A stretch of 64,000 bases of DNA from an uncultured Mediterranea sp. (lineage in GTDB: Bacteria; Bacteroidota; Bacteroidia; Bacteroidales; Bacteroidaceae). A model generated the notes under the pieces. The model worked only from the letters and a program-made list of their open reading frames with translations, was not told the origin of the DNA and made no database searches. Both the position numbers and the translations under genes were made by a program. The number at the start of each line of letters is the position of its first letter. The stretch's first letter is position 1. The DNA is taken from the NCBI RefSeq assembly GCF_902493215.1, contig NZ_CABUOL010000006.1, positions 122,834 to 186,833 on the forward strand, given 5' to 3'. Shown here in pieces: positions 38,948 to 47,745 of the stretch.

Positions 38948-39107
38948 AATCACTCTCTATTTTAATTATAATCTTCTCATTTTTTCTTCTCCGGCCAACC
39001 AGGCATGAAAGGCTTCCAGCCTCATCGCCACGCACCCTTCGAATTGTTTTCTGCTGCAAAGATAGAGGGCAAAACTGGAAAGAATTGGGAAAATGATGGA
39101 AAAACCT

Positions 39108-39115
39108 TATCTTTG
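39108..39115 (+). promoter_or_regulatory. Promoter -7 element for metG
   Basis: TATCTTTG, an exact TAnnTTTG match, about 38 bp before the metG start. Confidence 0.6.
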
Positions 39116-39152
39116 CCGCATATTATTCAGTCACATAAAGAGAAACAACAAT

Positions 39153-41195
39153 ATGGAGAAAAAGTTCAAACGTACTACCGTGACATCGGCCTTGCCCTAT
39201 GCCAACGGTCCCGTCCACATCGGACACCTGGCCGGCGTCTACGTCCCCGCCGACATCTACGTGCGCTACCTGCGCCTCAAGAAGGAGGACGTCATCTTCA
39301 TCGGCGGAAGCGACGAGCACGGGGTGCCCATCACCATCCGTGCCAAGAAGGAAGGCTGTACGCCCCAGGACGTGGTAGACCGCTATCATACGCTGATCCG
39401 CGACTCGTTCAAGGAATTCGGCATCTCGTTCGATGTCTATGGCCGCACGTCGTCGGAGATGCATCACAAGACGGCTTCCGACTTTTTCCGCCGCCTCTAC
39501 GACAAGGGCGAGTTCATCGAGAAGACCTCCATGCAATACTATGACGAGGAAGCCAAGACCTTCCTGGCCGACCGCTACATTACCGGCGAGTGTCCCCGCT
39601 GCCACGCCGAGGGTGCCTATGGTGACCAGTGCGAGAAGTGCGGCTCCACGCTGAGCCCCACGGAGCTTATCAACCCAAAAAGCGCCATCAGCGGCAGCAA
39701 GCCCGTGATGAAGGAGACCAAGCACTGGTACCTCCCGCTGGACAAGCACGAAGGCTGGCTGCGCCAGTGGATTCTGGAAGACCACAAGGAATGGCGCCCC
39801 AACGTCTACGGCCAGTGCAAGTCGTGGCTCGACATGGGATTGCAGCCGCGTGCCGTGAGCCGCGACCTGGACTGGGGTATCCCCGTGCCCGTAGAAGGTG
39901 CCGAGGGCAAGGTGCTCTACGTGTGGTTCGACGCTCCCATCGGCTACATCAGCAACACCAAGGAGCTGTTGCCCGATTCATGGGAGAAGTGGTGGAAAGA
40001 CCCCGAGACACGCCTCGTCCACTTCATCGGCAAGGACAACATCGTGTTCCACTGCATCGTTTTCCCCGCCATGCTGAAGGCCGAAGGCTCGTACATCCTA
40101 CCGGACAACGTGCCCTCCAACGAGTTCCTGAACCTGGAAGGCGACAAGATATCGACCTCACGCAACTGGGCCGTGTGGCTGCACGAATATCTGCAGGACT
40201 TCCCCGGCAAGCAGGACGTGCTGCGCTACGTGCTCACCGCCAACGCACCCGAGACGAAGGACAACGACTTCACGTGGAAAGACTTCCAGGCACGCAACAA
40301 CAACGAGCTGGTGGCCGTCTATGGCAATTTCGTGAACCGTGCCCTGCAGCTCACCAAGAAATACTTCGACGGCGTGGTGCCCGCCTGCGGCGAACTGACC
40401 GACTACGACCGCGAGACGCTGAAGGAGTTTGCCGACGTGAAGAGCGAAGTGGAGAAGCTGCTCGACGTATTCAAGTTCCGCGACGCACAGAAGGAAGCCA
40501 TGAACCTGGCCCGCATCGGCAACAAGTACCTGGCCGACACCGAGCCTTGGAAGCTGGCCAAGACCGACATGGGCCGCGTGCAGACCATCCTGCACATCGC
40601 CCTGCAGCTGACGGCCAACCTGGCCATCGCCTTCGAGCCGTTCCTGCCCTTCAGCAGCGAGCGCCTGCGCCACATGCTGAACATGGAAAGCTTCGACTGG
40701 GCCAACCTGGGCCGCACCGACCTGCTGGCTGCCGGACACAAGCTGGGCACGCCCGAGCTGCTGTTCGAGAAGATTGACGACGAGGCCATCCAGGCACAGG
40801 TGGACAAGCTGCTCGCCACGAAGAAAGCCAATGAGGCTGCGAATTATAAGGCCAACCCCATCAAGCCCGTCATCCCGTTCGAAGACTTCGAGAAGCTCGA
40901 TATCCGCGTAGGTACCGTGCTCGAATGCTCGGCTGTGCCCAAGATGAAGAAGCTGCTTCAGTTCAAGATTGCCGACGGACTGGAGAACCGCACCATCGTG
41001 AGCGGCATCGCCCAGCACTACAAGCCCGAAGAGCTGGTAGGCAAACAGGTATTGTTCATCGCCAACCTGGCTCCGCGACAGTTCAAGAACGGCCTCGTCA
41101 GCGAAGGCATGATTCTCTCTGCCGAGAACTATGACGGTTCGCTGGCCGTAACCTCCGTGTTGCGCGAGGTGGAGCCGGGTAGCGAAGTGAAATGA
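39153..41195 (+). CDS. metG: Methionyl-tRNA synthetase
   Basis: A 680-residue class I synthetase with a C-terminal tRNA-binding domain. The start at 39153 gives MEKKFKRTTVTSALPYANGP with the HIGH motif (GPVHIGHLAG). The zinc knuckle CPRCHAEGAYGDQCEKCG carries four cysteines, LDWGIPVP and VWFDAPIGYIS follow, and the KMSKS equivalent is KISTS (GDKISTSRNWAV). Residues about 570-680 (FEDFEKLDIRVGTVLECSAV ... LAPRQFKNGLVSEGMILSA) form the EMAP-II/Trbp111-like domain that aids dimerisation and tRNA binding. It is a single-gene unit. Confidence 0.96.
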   Translation: MEKKFKRTTVTSALPYANGPVHIGHLAGVYVPADIYVRYLRLKKEDVIFIGGSDEHGVPITIRAKKEGCTPQDVVDRYHTLIRDSFKEFGISFDVYGRTSSEMHHKTASDFFRRLYDKGEFIEKTSMQYYDEEAKTFLADRYITGECPRCHAEGAYGDQCEKCGSTLSPTELINPKSAISGSKPVMKETKHWYLPLDKHEGWLRQWILEDHKEWRPNVYGQCKSWLDMGLQPRAVSRDLDWGIPVPVEGAEGKVLYVWFDAPIGYISNTKELLPDSWEKWWKDPETRLVHFIGKDNIVFHCIVFPAMLKAEGSYILPDNVPSNEFLNLEGDKISTSRNWAVWLHEYLQDFPGKQDVLRYVLTANAPETKDNDFTWKDFQARNNNELVAVYGNFVNRALQLTKKYFDGVVPACGELTDYDRETLKEFADVKSEVEKLLDVFKFRDAQKEAMNLARIGNKYLADTEPWKLAKTDMGRVQTILHIALQLTANLAIAFEPFLPFSSERLRHMLNMESFDWANLGRTDLLAAGHKLGTPELLFEKIDDEAIQAQVDKLLATKKANEAANYKANPIKPVIPFEDFEKLDIRVGTVLECSAVPKMKKLLQFKIADGLENRTIVSGIAQHYKPEELVGKQVLFIANLAPRQFKNGLVSEGMILSAENYDGSLAVTSVLREVEPGSEVK

Positions 41196-41198
41196 TAA

Positions 41199-41281
41199 CC
41201 AGCGGTTAGCGGTTAGTGGTGAGCGGTGAGTAATCGTCCGCACGGATACTAACCACTAGCTGTTAACCACTTACCACTAAT
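41199..41281. repeat. Intergenic hairpin, GGTTAGTGG word family (copy 1)
   Basis: The left half is AGCGGTTAGCGGTTAGTGG and GAGCGGTGAGT. The right half is ACTAACCACTAGCTGTTAACC and CTTACCACTAA. The halves fold into a long imperfect hairpin around GTCCGCACGGA. It fills the whole metG to AlbA_2 gap. A closely related copy lies at 48960-49042. Confidence 0.75.
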
Positions 41282-41282
41282 T

Positions 41283-42914
41283 ATGCTCTTAACGATTGAA
41301 GACATACAACATATGGTATCCGCTGGAGAGTCCGAATGTTTGGAGTTTAAGGAGACAACCGGACAATTGACCCGAGGAATGGAAACAGGATGTGCCTTTC
41401 TTAACTCGGAAGGTGGAGGATATCTTTTTTTTGGTATAACCGACAAGGGTACAATACGTGGACAAGAGGTTACAGACAATACTCGGCGGGATATTGCAGC
41501 AGCCATTCGGAAGTTTGAACCAGCCTGTACTCCTCATATACAATATATTCCGTTGCCCTCTTCTTCACGTCAAGTTATAGCAATTCACTTTCTTGACCAA
41601 CTTGACAGAAAACCTTATTTGTTTGATGGAAAGCCCTATAGAAGGATTGAAAGCAGTACATCCGTCATGCCCCAGCTTTTGTACCATGAATTGCTTCAAC
41701 GGCAAATACCCCAGCCTGATTGGAGTGCCCAATTTGTGGAAAATGCCACAATTGAGGATCTTGACCCTTTGGCCATTCGGAAAGCCAGGGAATTGTATGC
41801 TGCCAAACACAGGGAAAAAGCTCTGGAAGTGGAAAAGTGGGATGACATAACTTTCTTGAACAAAGCAAAAATAACTGTCAAAGGAAAGATTACCCATGCT
41901 GCCATCGTGTTGTTGGGTAAGGAGGAAAGTGCTGCTCTTCTTTCGCCAGCTGTAGCGCAAATCCGCTGGATCCTGAAGGATTCGCAAGGTAATGAACGGG
42001 ATTACGAGATAAAAGGCTGTCCTTTTATTCTGAATGCCGAAGCTATTTTCAAGAAAATAAGAAATCTGAAATACCGGTATATCAATCCTGAATTTCGGAC
42101 GTTGTTCCCTGAAGAAGTGGATACATATGAGCCTTATGTCATACGTGAAGCGCTTAATAATGCCATTGCTCATCAGGATTATACATTGGGAGGACAAATT
42201 AATGTAGTAGAGTACGAAGATAAATTGGTGTTTTCCAATAAGGGTAGTTTTATTCCGCAAAGTATCAGCAATGTGCTTGAAAGTGATGCCCCTGAGGAGG
42301 TATACCGTAATTCTTTCTTAGCAAGAGCTATGGTGGATTTGCAGATGGTTGATACAATCGGCAGTGGCATTCGGAAAATGTTCAACTTCCAGCGTCAGCG
42401 ATTATTCCCTTTACCCGACTATAACCTGCAAAACAACCACGTACAGGTGACTATCATCGGAAAAATTATCAATATGGAATATGCCAACATACTGGCCAAC
42501 CACAAAAACCTGACGCTGATGGAAGTGGAAGCATTGAACAGGGTTCAACTGGGGCATCCGGTGAGTGATAAGGAAATAGCATGGTTACGTAAAAAACGAT
42601 TGATTGAAGGACGAAAACCGAATCTGTTCATAGCCAAGCATGTGGCGCAACAATTGAACCAAAAGGTTGATTATTCCAATAATAAAGGATTTGAAGATAA
42701 TTATTATTGTGACTTGATACTAAAAGCACTGGCTGAACATCATTCGTTGAGTAAACAGGAAATCACTAAGTTGTTGTGGAAAAAATTGCCAGATATACTC
42801 AATGAGGACCAGAAACGTTCCAAAATCGGTAACTTACTGACTAAGCTCAGAAAACAAGATAAAATAGTTAATCATTCTAGAGGTACTCATTCTGAATGGT
42901 ATCTGAAAAATTGA
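41283..42914 (+). CDS. AlbA_2 (Schlafen-like) domain regulator with GHKL-type ATPase region
   Basis: A 543-residue protein. Residues about 10-135 are an AlbA_2/Schlafen domain (ESECLEFKETTGQLTRGMETGCAFLNSEGGGYLFFGITDKG, IAAAIRKFEP). Residues about 270-380 resemble the ATP-binding region typical of this family (YVIREALNNAIAHQDYTLGGQINVVEYEDKLVFSNKGSF ... IGSGIRKMF). The C-terminus contains winged-helix-like segments (LSKQEITKLLWKKLPD). Such proteins are usually annotated as transcriptional regulators or phage-defence components. It is AT-richer than its neighbours, stands alone, and is followed by an 11-bp tandem repeat, which suggests acquisition. Confidence 0.82.
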   Translation: MLLTIEDIQHMVSAGESECLEFKETTGQLTRGMETGCAFLNSEGGGYLFFGITDKGTIRGQEVTDNTRRDIAAAIRKFEPACTPHIQYIPLPSSSRQVIAIHFLDQLDRKPYLFDGKPYRRIESSTSVMPQLLYHELLQRQIPQPDWSAQFVENATIEDLDPLAIRKARELYAAKHREKALEVEKWDDITFLNKAKITVKGKITHAAIVLLGKEESAALLSPAVAQIRWILKDSQGNERDYEIKGCPFILNAEAIFKKIRNLKYRYINPEFRTLFPEEVDTYEPYVIREALNNAIAHQDYTLGGQINVVEYEDKLVFSNKGSFIPQSISNVLESDAPEEVYRNSFLARAMVDLQMVDTIGSGIRKMFNFQRQRLFPLPDYNLQNNHVQVTIIGKIINMEYANILANHKNLTLMEVEALNRVQLGHPVSDKEIAWLRKKRLIEGRKPNLFIAKHVAQQLNQKVDYSNNKGFEDNYYCDLILKALAEHHSLSKQEITKLLWKKLPDILNEDQKRSKIGNLLTKLRKQDKIVNHSRGTHSEWYLKN

Positions 42915-42920
42915 TTTTTT

Positions 42921-42964
42921 AAGAGCAATTTAAGAGCAATTTAAGAGCAATTTAAGAGCAATTT
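42921..42964. repeat. 11-bp tandem repeat, four copies
   Basis: AAGAGCAATTT is repeated four times head to tail directly after the AlbA_2 gene, with only a TTTTTT run between stop codon and repeat. The perfect copies suggest recent slippage. Confidence 0.9.
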
Positions 42965-43030
42965 AAGAAAGGTGACAATGTAAATGATTGGTATACAGGT
43001 AAATGAATATTCAATCTGTTTGTGGGAAAA

Positions 43031-44479
43031 ATGAAAGGGACTTCTCTGAAAGAAAAAACCGCCAAAGGCCTGTTCTGGGGCGGATTCAGCAACGGCATGC
43101 AGCAGGTGCTGAACCTCGTTTTCGGCATTTTCCTGGGGCGTCTGCTGGACCGTAGCGACTATGGTATGGTAGGACTGCTGACCATTTTCTCTGCCGTAGC
43201 GGCCGCTTTGCAGGAAGGAGGTTTCATTTCGGCGCTGACCAACCGCAAGAACGCCACGCACCGCGACTACAACGCCGTTTTCTGGTTCAGCCTGCTGTGC
43301 AGTGTCACGTTTTATATCATCCTGTTTCTGTGTGCTCCGCTCATTGCCCGCTTTTTCGGTATCGCCGAGCTGGTACCCTTGTCGCGTGTGCTGTTTCTGG
43401 GCTTTGTCATCTCCAGCCTGAGCATCGCTCCGCGGGCTTGTCTGTTCAAGAATCTGAAGATTCGGGAGACTACCGTCATTTCCCTCACCGCTTTGGCTAT
43501 ATCGGGTGTGGTGGGCATCACGCTGGCCGCCAACGGATTCGCCTACTGGGGACTGGCTTTCCAGTCCTTGTCCTTTGTCACGATGGTCACCCTGCTCAAC
43601 TTCTATTTCTCCCGCTGGAGGCCTAGCCTGCACATCGACTTCCGCCCCATCCGCGAGATGATAGGCTTCAGCAGCAAGCTGCTTGTGACCAACCTCTTCA
43701 CCATCCTCAACAACAACCTCTTTTCGGTTGTGCAGGGTAAGTTCTATTCGCCTAAGGAAGTGGGCGACTTTACGCAGGCCAACAAATGGAACGGTATGGG
43801 CCATACGCTCATTACCAACATGATCAATGGCATTGCCCAACCTGTCTTTACCAGCATTGCCGATGACCGCGAGCGCCAGCTCAACGTCTTCCGCAAGCTG
43901 CTCCGCTTCACCGCTTTCGTTTCCTTTCCCGCCATGTTCGGTCTGAGCCTGGTATCCAAGGAACTGATTGTCATTACCATCACCGAGAAATGGCTGTCAA
44001 GTGCGGTCATCCTGCAACTGCTTTGCGTGTGGGGAGCCTTCATTCCCATCACCAGCCTTTTCTCCAATCTGGTCATCAGCCGCGGGCATTCGTCCGTGTA
44101 CATGTGGAACACCATCTGCCTGAGCCTGCTGCAGCTGGCGGCCGCCTGTGCGATGTATCCCTTCGGTCTGGAGTGGATGCTCCGTGTTTTTGTGGCGATA
44201 CACATCGGCTGGCTGTTCGTCTGGCTGTGGTTCGTGCATCGTGAGATTGGCCTGACGCTGAAGCATTTGCTGAAAGACATCTCTCCCTATCTGCTTCTTT
44301 CGGCCCTGCTCACCGTGTCGGCCCACTACCTGACGCGTTCCATCGGTAACCTTTACCTCAGCATGGCCGTGAAGGTCGTTGGCGTAGCTGCTGTCTATGC
44401 CCTTGTGTTGTGGAAATTGCAGTCTGTAATCTTTCGCGAGAGTGTGCAATTCCTGTTGAAACGAAGTAGGAAACCATGA
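43031..44479 (+). CDS. Polysaccharide flippase (Wzx/WzxC-like, MOP superfamily)
   Basis: A 482-residue protein with about 12-14 membrane helices. The start TAKGLFWGGFSNGMQQVLNLVFGIFLGRLLDRSDYGMVGLLTIFSAVAAALQEGGF is the characteristic N-terminus of lipopolysaccharide biosynthesis flippases. It moves undecaprenyl-linked oligosaccharide units across the inner membrane. The ATG at 43031 is preferred to a GTG nine bases earlier. It is the first gene of the surface-polysaccharide cluster and overlaps the next by 4 bp. Confidence 0.88.
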   Translation: MKGTSLKEKTAKGLFWGGFSNGMQQVLNLVFGIFLGRLLDRSDYGMVGLLTIFSAVAAALQEGGFISALTNRKNATHRDYNAVFWFSLLCSVTFYIILFLCAPLIARFFGIAELVPLSRVLFLGFVISSLSIAPRACLFKNLKIRETTVISLTALAISGVVGITLAANGFAYWGLAFQSLSFVTMVTLLNFYFSRWRPSLHIDFRPIREMIGFSSKLLVTNLFTILNNNLFSVVQGKFYSPKEVGDFTQANKWNGMGHTLITNMINGIAQPVFTSIADDRERQLNVFRKLLRFTAFVSFPAMFGLSLVSKELIVITITEKWLSSAVILQLLCVWGAFIPITSLFSNLVISRGHSSVYMWNTICLSLLQLAAACAMYPFGLEWMLRVFVAIHIGWLFVWLWFVHREIGLTLKHLLKDISPYLLLSALLTVSAHYLTRSIGNLYLSMAVKVVGVAAVYALVLWKLQSVIFRESVQFLLKRSRKP

Positions 44480-45396
44480 GACAAATTGCCTACATCCTGT
44501 CTGCCTATACCGATGCCCCCCATCTGGCACGGCTGGTCGCCGCCCTGGACGACGGCGGGGCGGACTTCTATGTCCATATAGACCGCAAGGTGGACAGCCG
44601 TCCCTTCCATCGGTTGCTCGACGGTAAGGTGACGTTCGTTCCTTCCCATTGGATCAGTTGGGGAGGCTGGCAGCAGGTGGAATACCAGAAAGAGCTGCTG
44701 GCAGCCGTGTTGCACAGCGGCCGCGACTATATGCGCGTGGTCTGCCTGAGCGGACAGGATTATCCCCTGTGGAGCAACGGGCGCATCCGCCGCTACTTTG
44801 ACGAGCATCCCGATACGGAATTCATTATGGGACTGAACCTCACCCGTTGTACCGACCGTGCCCAGCGTTCCAAGGTCTGCTGTTACCACTTCTTCCGTGA
44901 CCTGCCCTGGCGGAACCTCTGGTGGAAGAACAAGCTGATTGTAGCTTCCCGCCTGCTGATGAAAATGCTGCCCTTGCGCAAGCAGCCTTATACGTTTATC
45001 AATGGCCGACGGGTCGATGTATACTTCGGTTCTGATTATTGGGCCGTCACTCTGCCTTGTGCCCGATACATCTACGAGAAACTCCGTTCCGAACGGCAGC
45101 TGGTGCGCTACTTCCGTACCAGTTTTGTGCCCAGCGAACTCTGCATACAGACCCTGGTATTCAATTCGCCCTTTGCCAGCCATGCTCTTCTCTACGAAGG
45201 CGATTACCTCGGCCTTTCAGGGCTGACCCCGCTGCACTACATCGAATACGGACGTGCCATCAAGAATCTGACTCTGGAAGACTTGCCTGTCCTGTATCGT
45301 TCCGACAAGATGTTCTGCCGGAAGGTGGTGAGCGGTGTTTCGGACAGCCTGGCGGAGCAGATTGATCAGGACAGACAAACCTCCAAATCCCAGTAA
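44476..45396 (+). CDS. GT14-type glycosyltransferase (core-2/I-branching enzyme family)
   Basis: A 306-residue enzyme. RQIAYILSAYTDAPHLARLVAALDDGGADFYVHIDRK, FVPSHWISWGGWQQVEYQKELLAAVL, YMRVVCLSGQDYPLWSNGRI and FGSDYWAVTLPCARYI are hallmarks of the GT14 family, which transfers GlcNAc or xylose from UDP-sugars. It overlaps the flippase gene by 4 bp (ATGA), so the two are cotranslated. Confidence 0.87.
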   Translation: MRQIAYILSAYTDAPHLARLVAALDDGGADFYVHIDRKVDSRPFHRLLDGKVTFVPSHWISWGGWQQVEYQKELLAAVLHSGRDYMRVVCLSGQDYPLWSNGRIRRYFDEHPDTEFIMGLNLTRCTDRAQRSKVCCYHFFRDLPWRNLWWKNKLIVASRLLMKMLPLRKQPYTFINGRRVDVYFGSDYWAVTLPCARYIYEKLRSERQLVRYFRTSFVPSELCIQTLVFNSPFASHALLYEGDYLGLSGLTPLHYIEYGRAIKNLTLEDLPVLYRSDKMFCRKVVSGVSDSLAEQIDQDRQTSKSQ

Positions 45397-45400
45397 GCCT

Positions 45401-46579
45401 ATGCATATACTGATACTTCCCATGTATTATCCCGAGCCGGGTGCTCCTCCCCATCGCGGCTACATGTTCCGCGAACAGGCCGTACAGATTGCGCGGACGG
45501 GGTGTCAGACAGGGCTGGTCTATGTAGAACAGCGCCTGCTGAAGGATTTGAATTGGAAAACGTTCCGTCAGGAGAATCATTTCCAGGTGACGGAAGAAGA
45601 GAGCGAGCATGTGGTTACCCTGCGCATGCACGCCTGGAATCCCAAGCTGTCTACACGGATCGGGGCCATCATTTGGTCGTTGCTGACGTTGTTGTCGGTA
45701 GGTATCTACATCCGCCGCCATGGCAAGCCCGATTTGATTCATGCTCATTTCGGCACTTGGGCCGGTTATGCCGCCCGACTGGTCTTCAAATGCTATGGTA
45801 TTCCGTATGTCGTCACCGAACATGCTTCGTCCATCAACGGCGGAAAGGTGACACCGGGCCAGGCAGCCACCTTGCGTACGGCCTACAAAGACGCCAGAAA
45901 GGTTATTTGCGTGGGAACACAACTGAAGCAGAACCTTACGCCCTATCTGGACCGTCCGGACAAGGCTATCGTAATTCCCAATTTTGTTGACATCCGTACG
46001 TTCCGTCCCTGTGGGAAGCGGACGGAGAAGGAGAAATCCTTCACCTTTGTCAGTGTGGGAAACCTGAGCAGGCGGAAAGGGTTTGCCGAACTGATAGACG
46101 CCTTTGCCCGGCACTTTTCTGACAAGCCCCATGTGTCGCTCGTCATTGCCGGCGACGGTGAGGAAGAAGACAATCTGAGGCAACAGATTCACGGGTTGCA
46201 TCTGGAAGGGCAAGTCAGCCTGGCCGGGAGGCTTCCGCGTGAAGAGGTGGCCGAGCTGTTGGCCCGCAGCGATGCCTTTGTCCTGGCTTCCTATGCGGAG
46301 ACATTCGGCATCGTCTTCATCGAAGCCATGGCTGTAGGGCTGCCTGCCATAGGTACCGTTTGTGGCGGCCCCGAAGACATCATTACGCCGGAAAGCGGTT
46401 ACCTGATCCGGCCCGGTGACGTTCAGGCATTGGGCCAGAAGATGCAGGAACTCTACGAACACTATGAACAGTTTGACAAGGTGGCCATCCGCCGCTCGGT
46501 GGCCGAGCGTTTTGATTTCGCTCAGGCCGGGCAAAAGCTGTTGACAGTATATAAAGAAGCGATTCAAGGAAATGAATAA
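45401..46579 (+). CDS. Glycosyltransferase, GT4 family
   Basis: A 392-residue GT-B enzyme. The start at 45401 gives MHILILPMYYPEPGAPPHRGYMFREQA. LIHAHFGTWAGYAARLV, VVTEHASSINGGKV, FTFVSVGNLSRRKGFAELIDAFA, and the EX7E region FVLASYAETFGIVFIEAMAVGLPAIGT are typical GT4 segments. It follows the GT14 gene by 4 bp and overlaps the next gene by 8 bp. Confidence 0.88.
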   Translation: MHILILPMYYPEPGAPPHRGYMFREQAVQIARTGCQTGLVYVEQRLLKDLNWKTFRQENHFQVTEEESEHVVTLRMHAWNPKLSTRIGAIIWSLLTLLSVGIYIRRHGKPDLIHAHFGTWAGYAARLVFKCYGIPYVVTEHASSINGGKVTPGQAATLRTAYKDARKVICVGTQLKQNLTPYLDRPDKAIVIPNFVDIRTFRPCGKRTEKEKSFTFVSVGNLSRRKGFAELIDAFARHFSDKPHVSLVIAGDGEEEDNLRQQIHGLHLEGQVSLAGRLPREEVAELLARSDAFVLASYAETFGIVFIEAMAVGLPAIGTVCGGPEDIITPESGYLIRPGDVQALGQKMQELYEHYEQFDKVAIRRSVAERFDFAQAGQKLLTVYKEAIQGNE

Positions 46580-47744
46580 TAAGAGAAAACTGAAAATAGC
46601 CGTTGTGGACTGCTCCGTATCGGGCCATCGGGAAACGTACTACCGGACTTTTGCCACCGTATGGGCCGGGATGGGACATGAGGTACTGTTGCTGGCTCCG
46701 CAACCGTCGGGTACGGAAGAGGTGGCGGCTTTCCGTCGGATCGATATCCGCCCGCTCCGCCCGCTTCCGGCGAACCGGCCGTTGCAGAAAAAGCTGGCCG
46801 TCCTGCAGAATGCACTCATCCGTCTGCGCAACCTGAAATCAATACGCAGGCAGTTGGATGATTTTTGCCCGGACCTGGTTTTCTTTCCCTGCCTGGACGA
46901 CTTGCTGCCCACGCTGGGGCCGATGCGTCTGTTCGACCGCCTGTTGCCTTACTGTTGGAGCGGTCTGCTGGTCCAGTCGGCCTTGCCCCGCTGGCAGAAG
47001 GGAATGCCGGACGTCCGTCCTTACCTGGGCAGTTCCCATTGTCTGGGCGTCGGTGTATTGAATGAATATTCGGCTGATGACTTGAAAGCCTTCCAACCGC
47101 ACGTGTGGTGTATGCCCGATTTTGCCGATCTGTCGGTTCCTGACCCTTCTTATCCGTTGTTGCAGACGCTTCGGCAGCGGGCAGGAGGGCGGAAGATTGT
47201 TTCTCTGTTGGGTTCCATCGGTATGCGGAAAGGAGTCACCCTGCTGCAGCAAGTTATTCCGCTGCTGCCCGAAGATGAATATTTCTTCCTTATTGCCGGC
47301 CGTTCGTGGCTGGACGAGGCAGAAACTTCCCGCTTGCGGGCGCTGGAATCCGTCCGCACGAATTGCCTTTTCTCGCTGGAACGCATTCCCGATGAAGTCT
47401 GCTTCAATGCACTGGTTGCTGCCAGCGATGTCATTTTTGCCGTTTACCGGAACTTTACCGGAAGCAGCAACCTGCTGACCAAAGCGGCTGCTTTCCAGCG
47501 GCCGGTTGTCGTCAGTCAGGGTGCCTGCATGGGATGGCGGGCTGAGAAATACGGTACCGGACGCGTCGTTGTGGAAACGGATACCAACGCCTGCCGGAAA
47601 GCCATTGCAGACCTTTGTCACGACGCAACAGACCGTACCGAGGCCTACGACCGTTACTTGCAGCAACACAGCCTCGGCCGCCTCCGTTCCTGTCTGGAAA
47701 CGTTGCAGGAAACTCTGTTTGATAACCCGATTAAAACAACATAA
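46572..47744 (+). CDS. Glycosyltransferase, GT-B type, divergent
   Basis: A 390-residue protein. The N-terminus LKIAVVDCSVSGHRETYYRTFATVWAGMGHEVLLLAPQ and the C-terminal half (IVSLLGSIGMRKGVTLLQQVIP ... LVAASDVIFAVYRNFTGSSNLLTKAAAFQRPVVVS) have GT-B architecture. The second domain lacks the usual EAMA sequence (GSSNLLTKAAA instead), so the donor is unclear. The start overlaps the upstream gene by 8 bp and the stop is 1 bp before the next start. Confidence 0.75.
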   Translation: MNNKRKLKIAVVDCSVSGHRETYYRTFATVWAGMGHEVLLLAPQPSGTEEVAAFRRIDIRPLRPLPANRPLQKKLAVLQNALIRLRNLKSIRRQLDDFCPDLVFFPCLDDLLPTLGPMRLFDRLLPYCWSGLLVQSALPRWQKGMPDVRPYLGSSHCLGVGVLNEYSADDLKAFQPHVWCMPDFADLSVPDPSYPLLQTLRQRAGGRKIVSLLGSIGMRKGVTLLQQVIPLLPEDEYFFLIAGRSWLDEAETSRLRALESVRTNCLFSLERIPDEVCFNALVAASDVIFAVYRNFTGSSNLLTKAAAFQRPVVVSQGACMGWRAEKYGTGRVVVETDTNACRKAIADLCHDATDRTEAYDRYLQQHSLGRLRSCLETLQETLFDNPIKTT

Positions 47745-47745
47745 A

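Noticed and set aside
41283..42914. Anti-phage defence system
   Set aside because: AlbA_2/Schlafen domains occur in defence genes, but no nuclease, methylase or other partner is adjacent, so a regulator is the more careful call.
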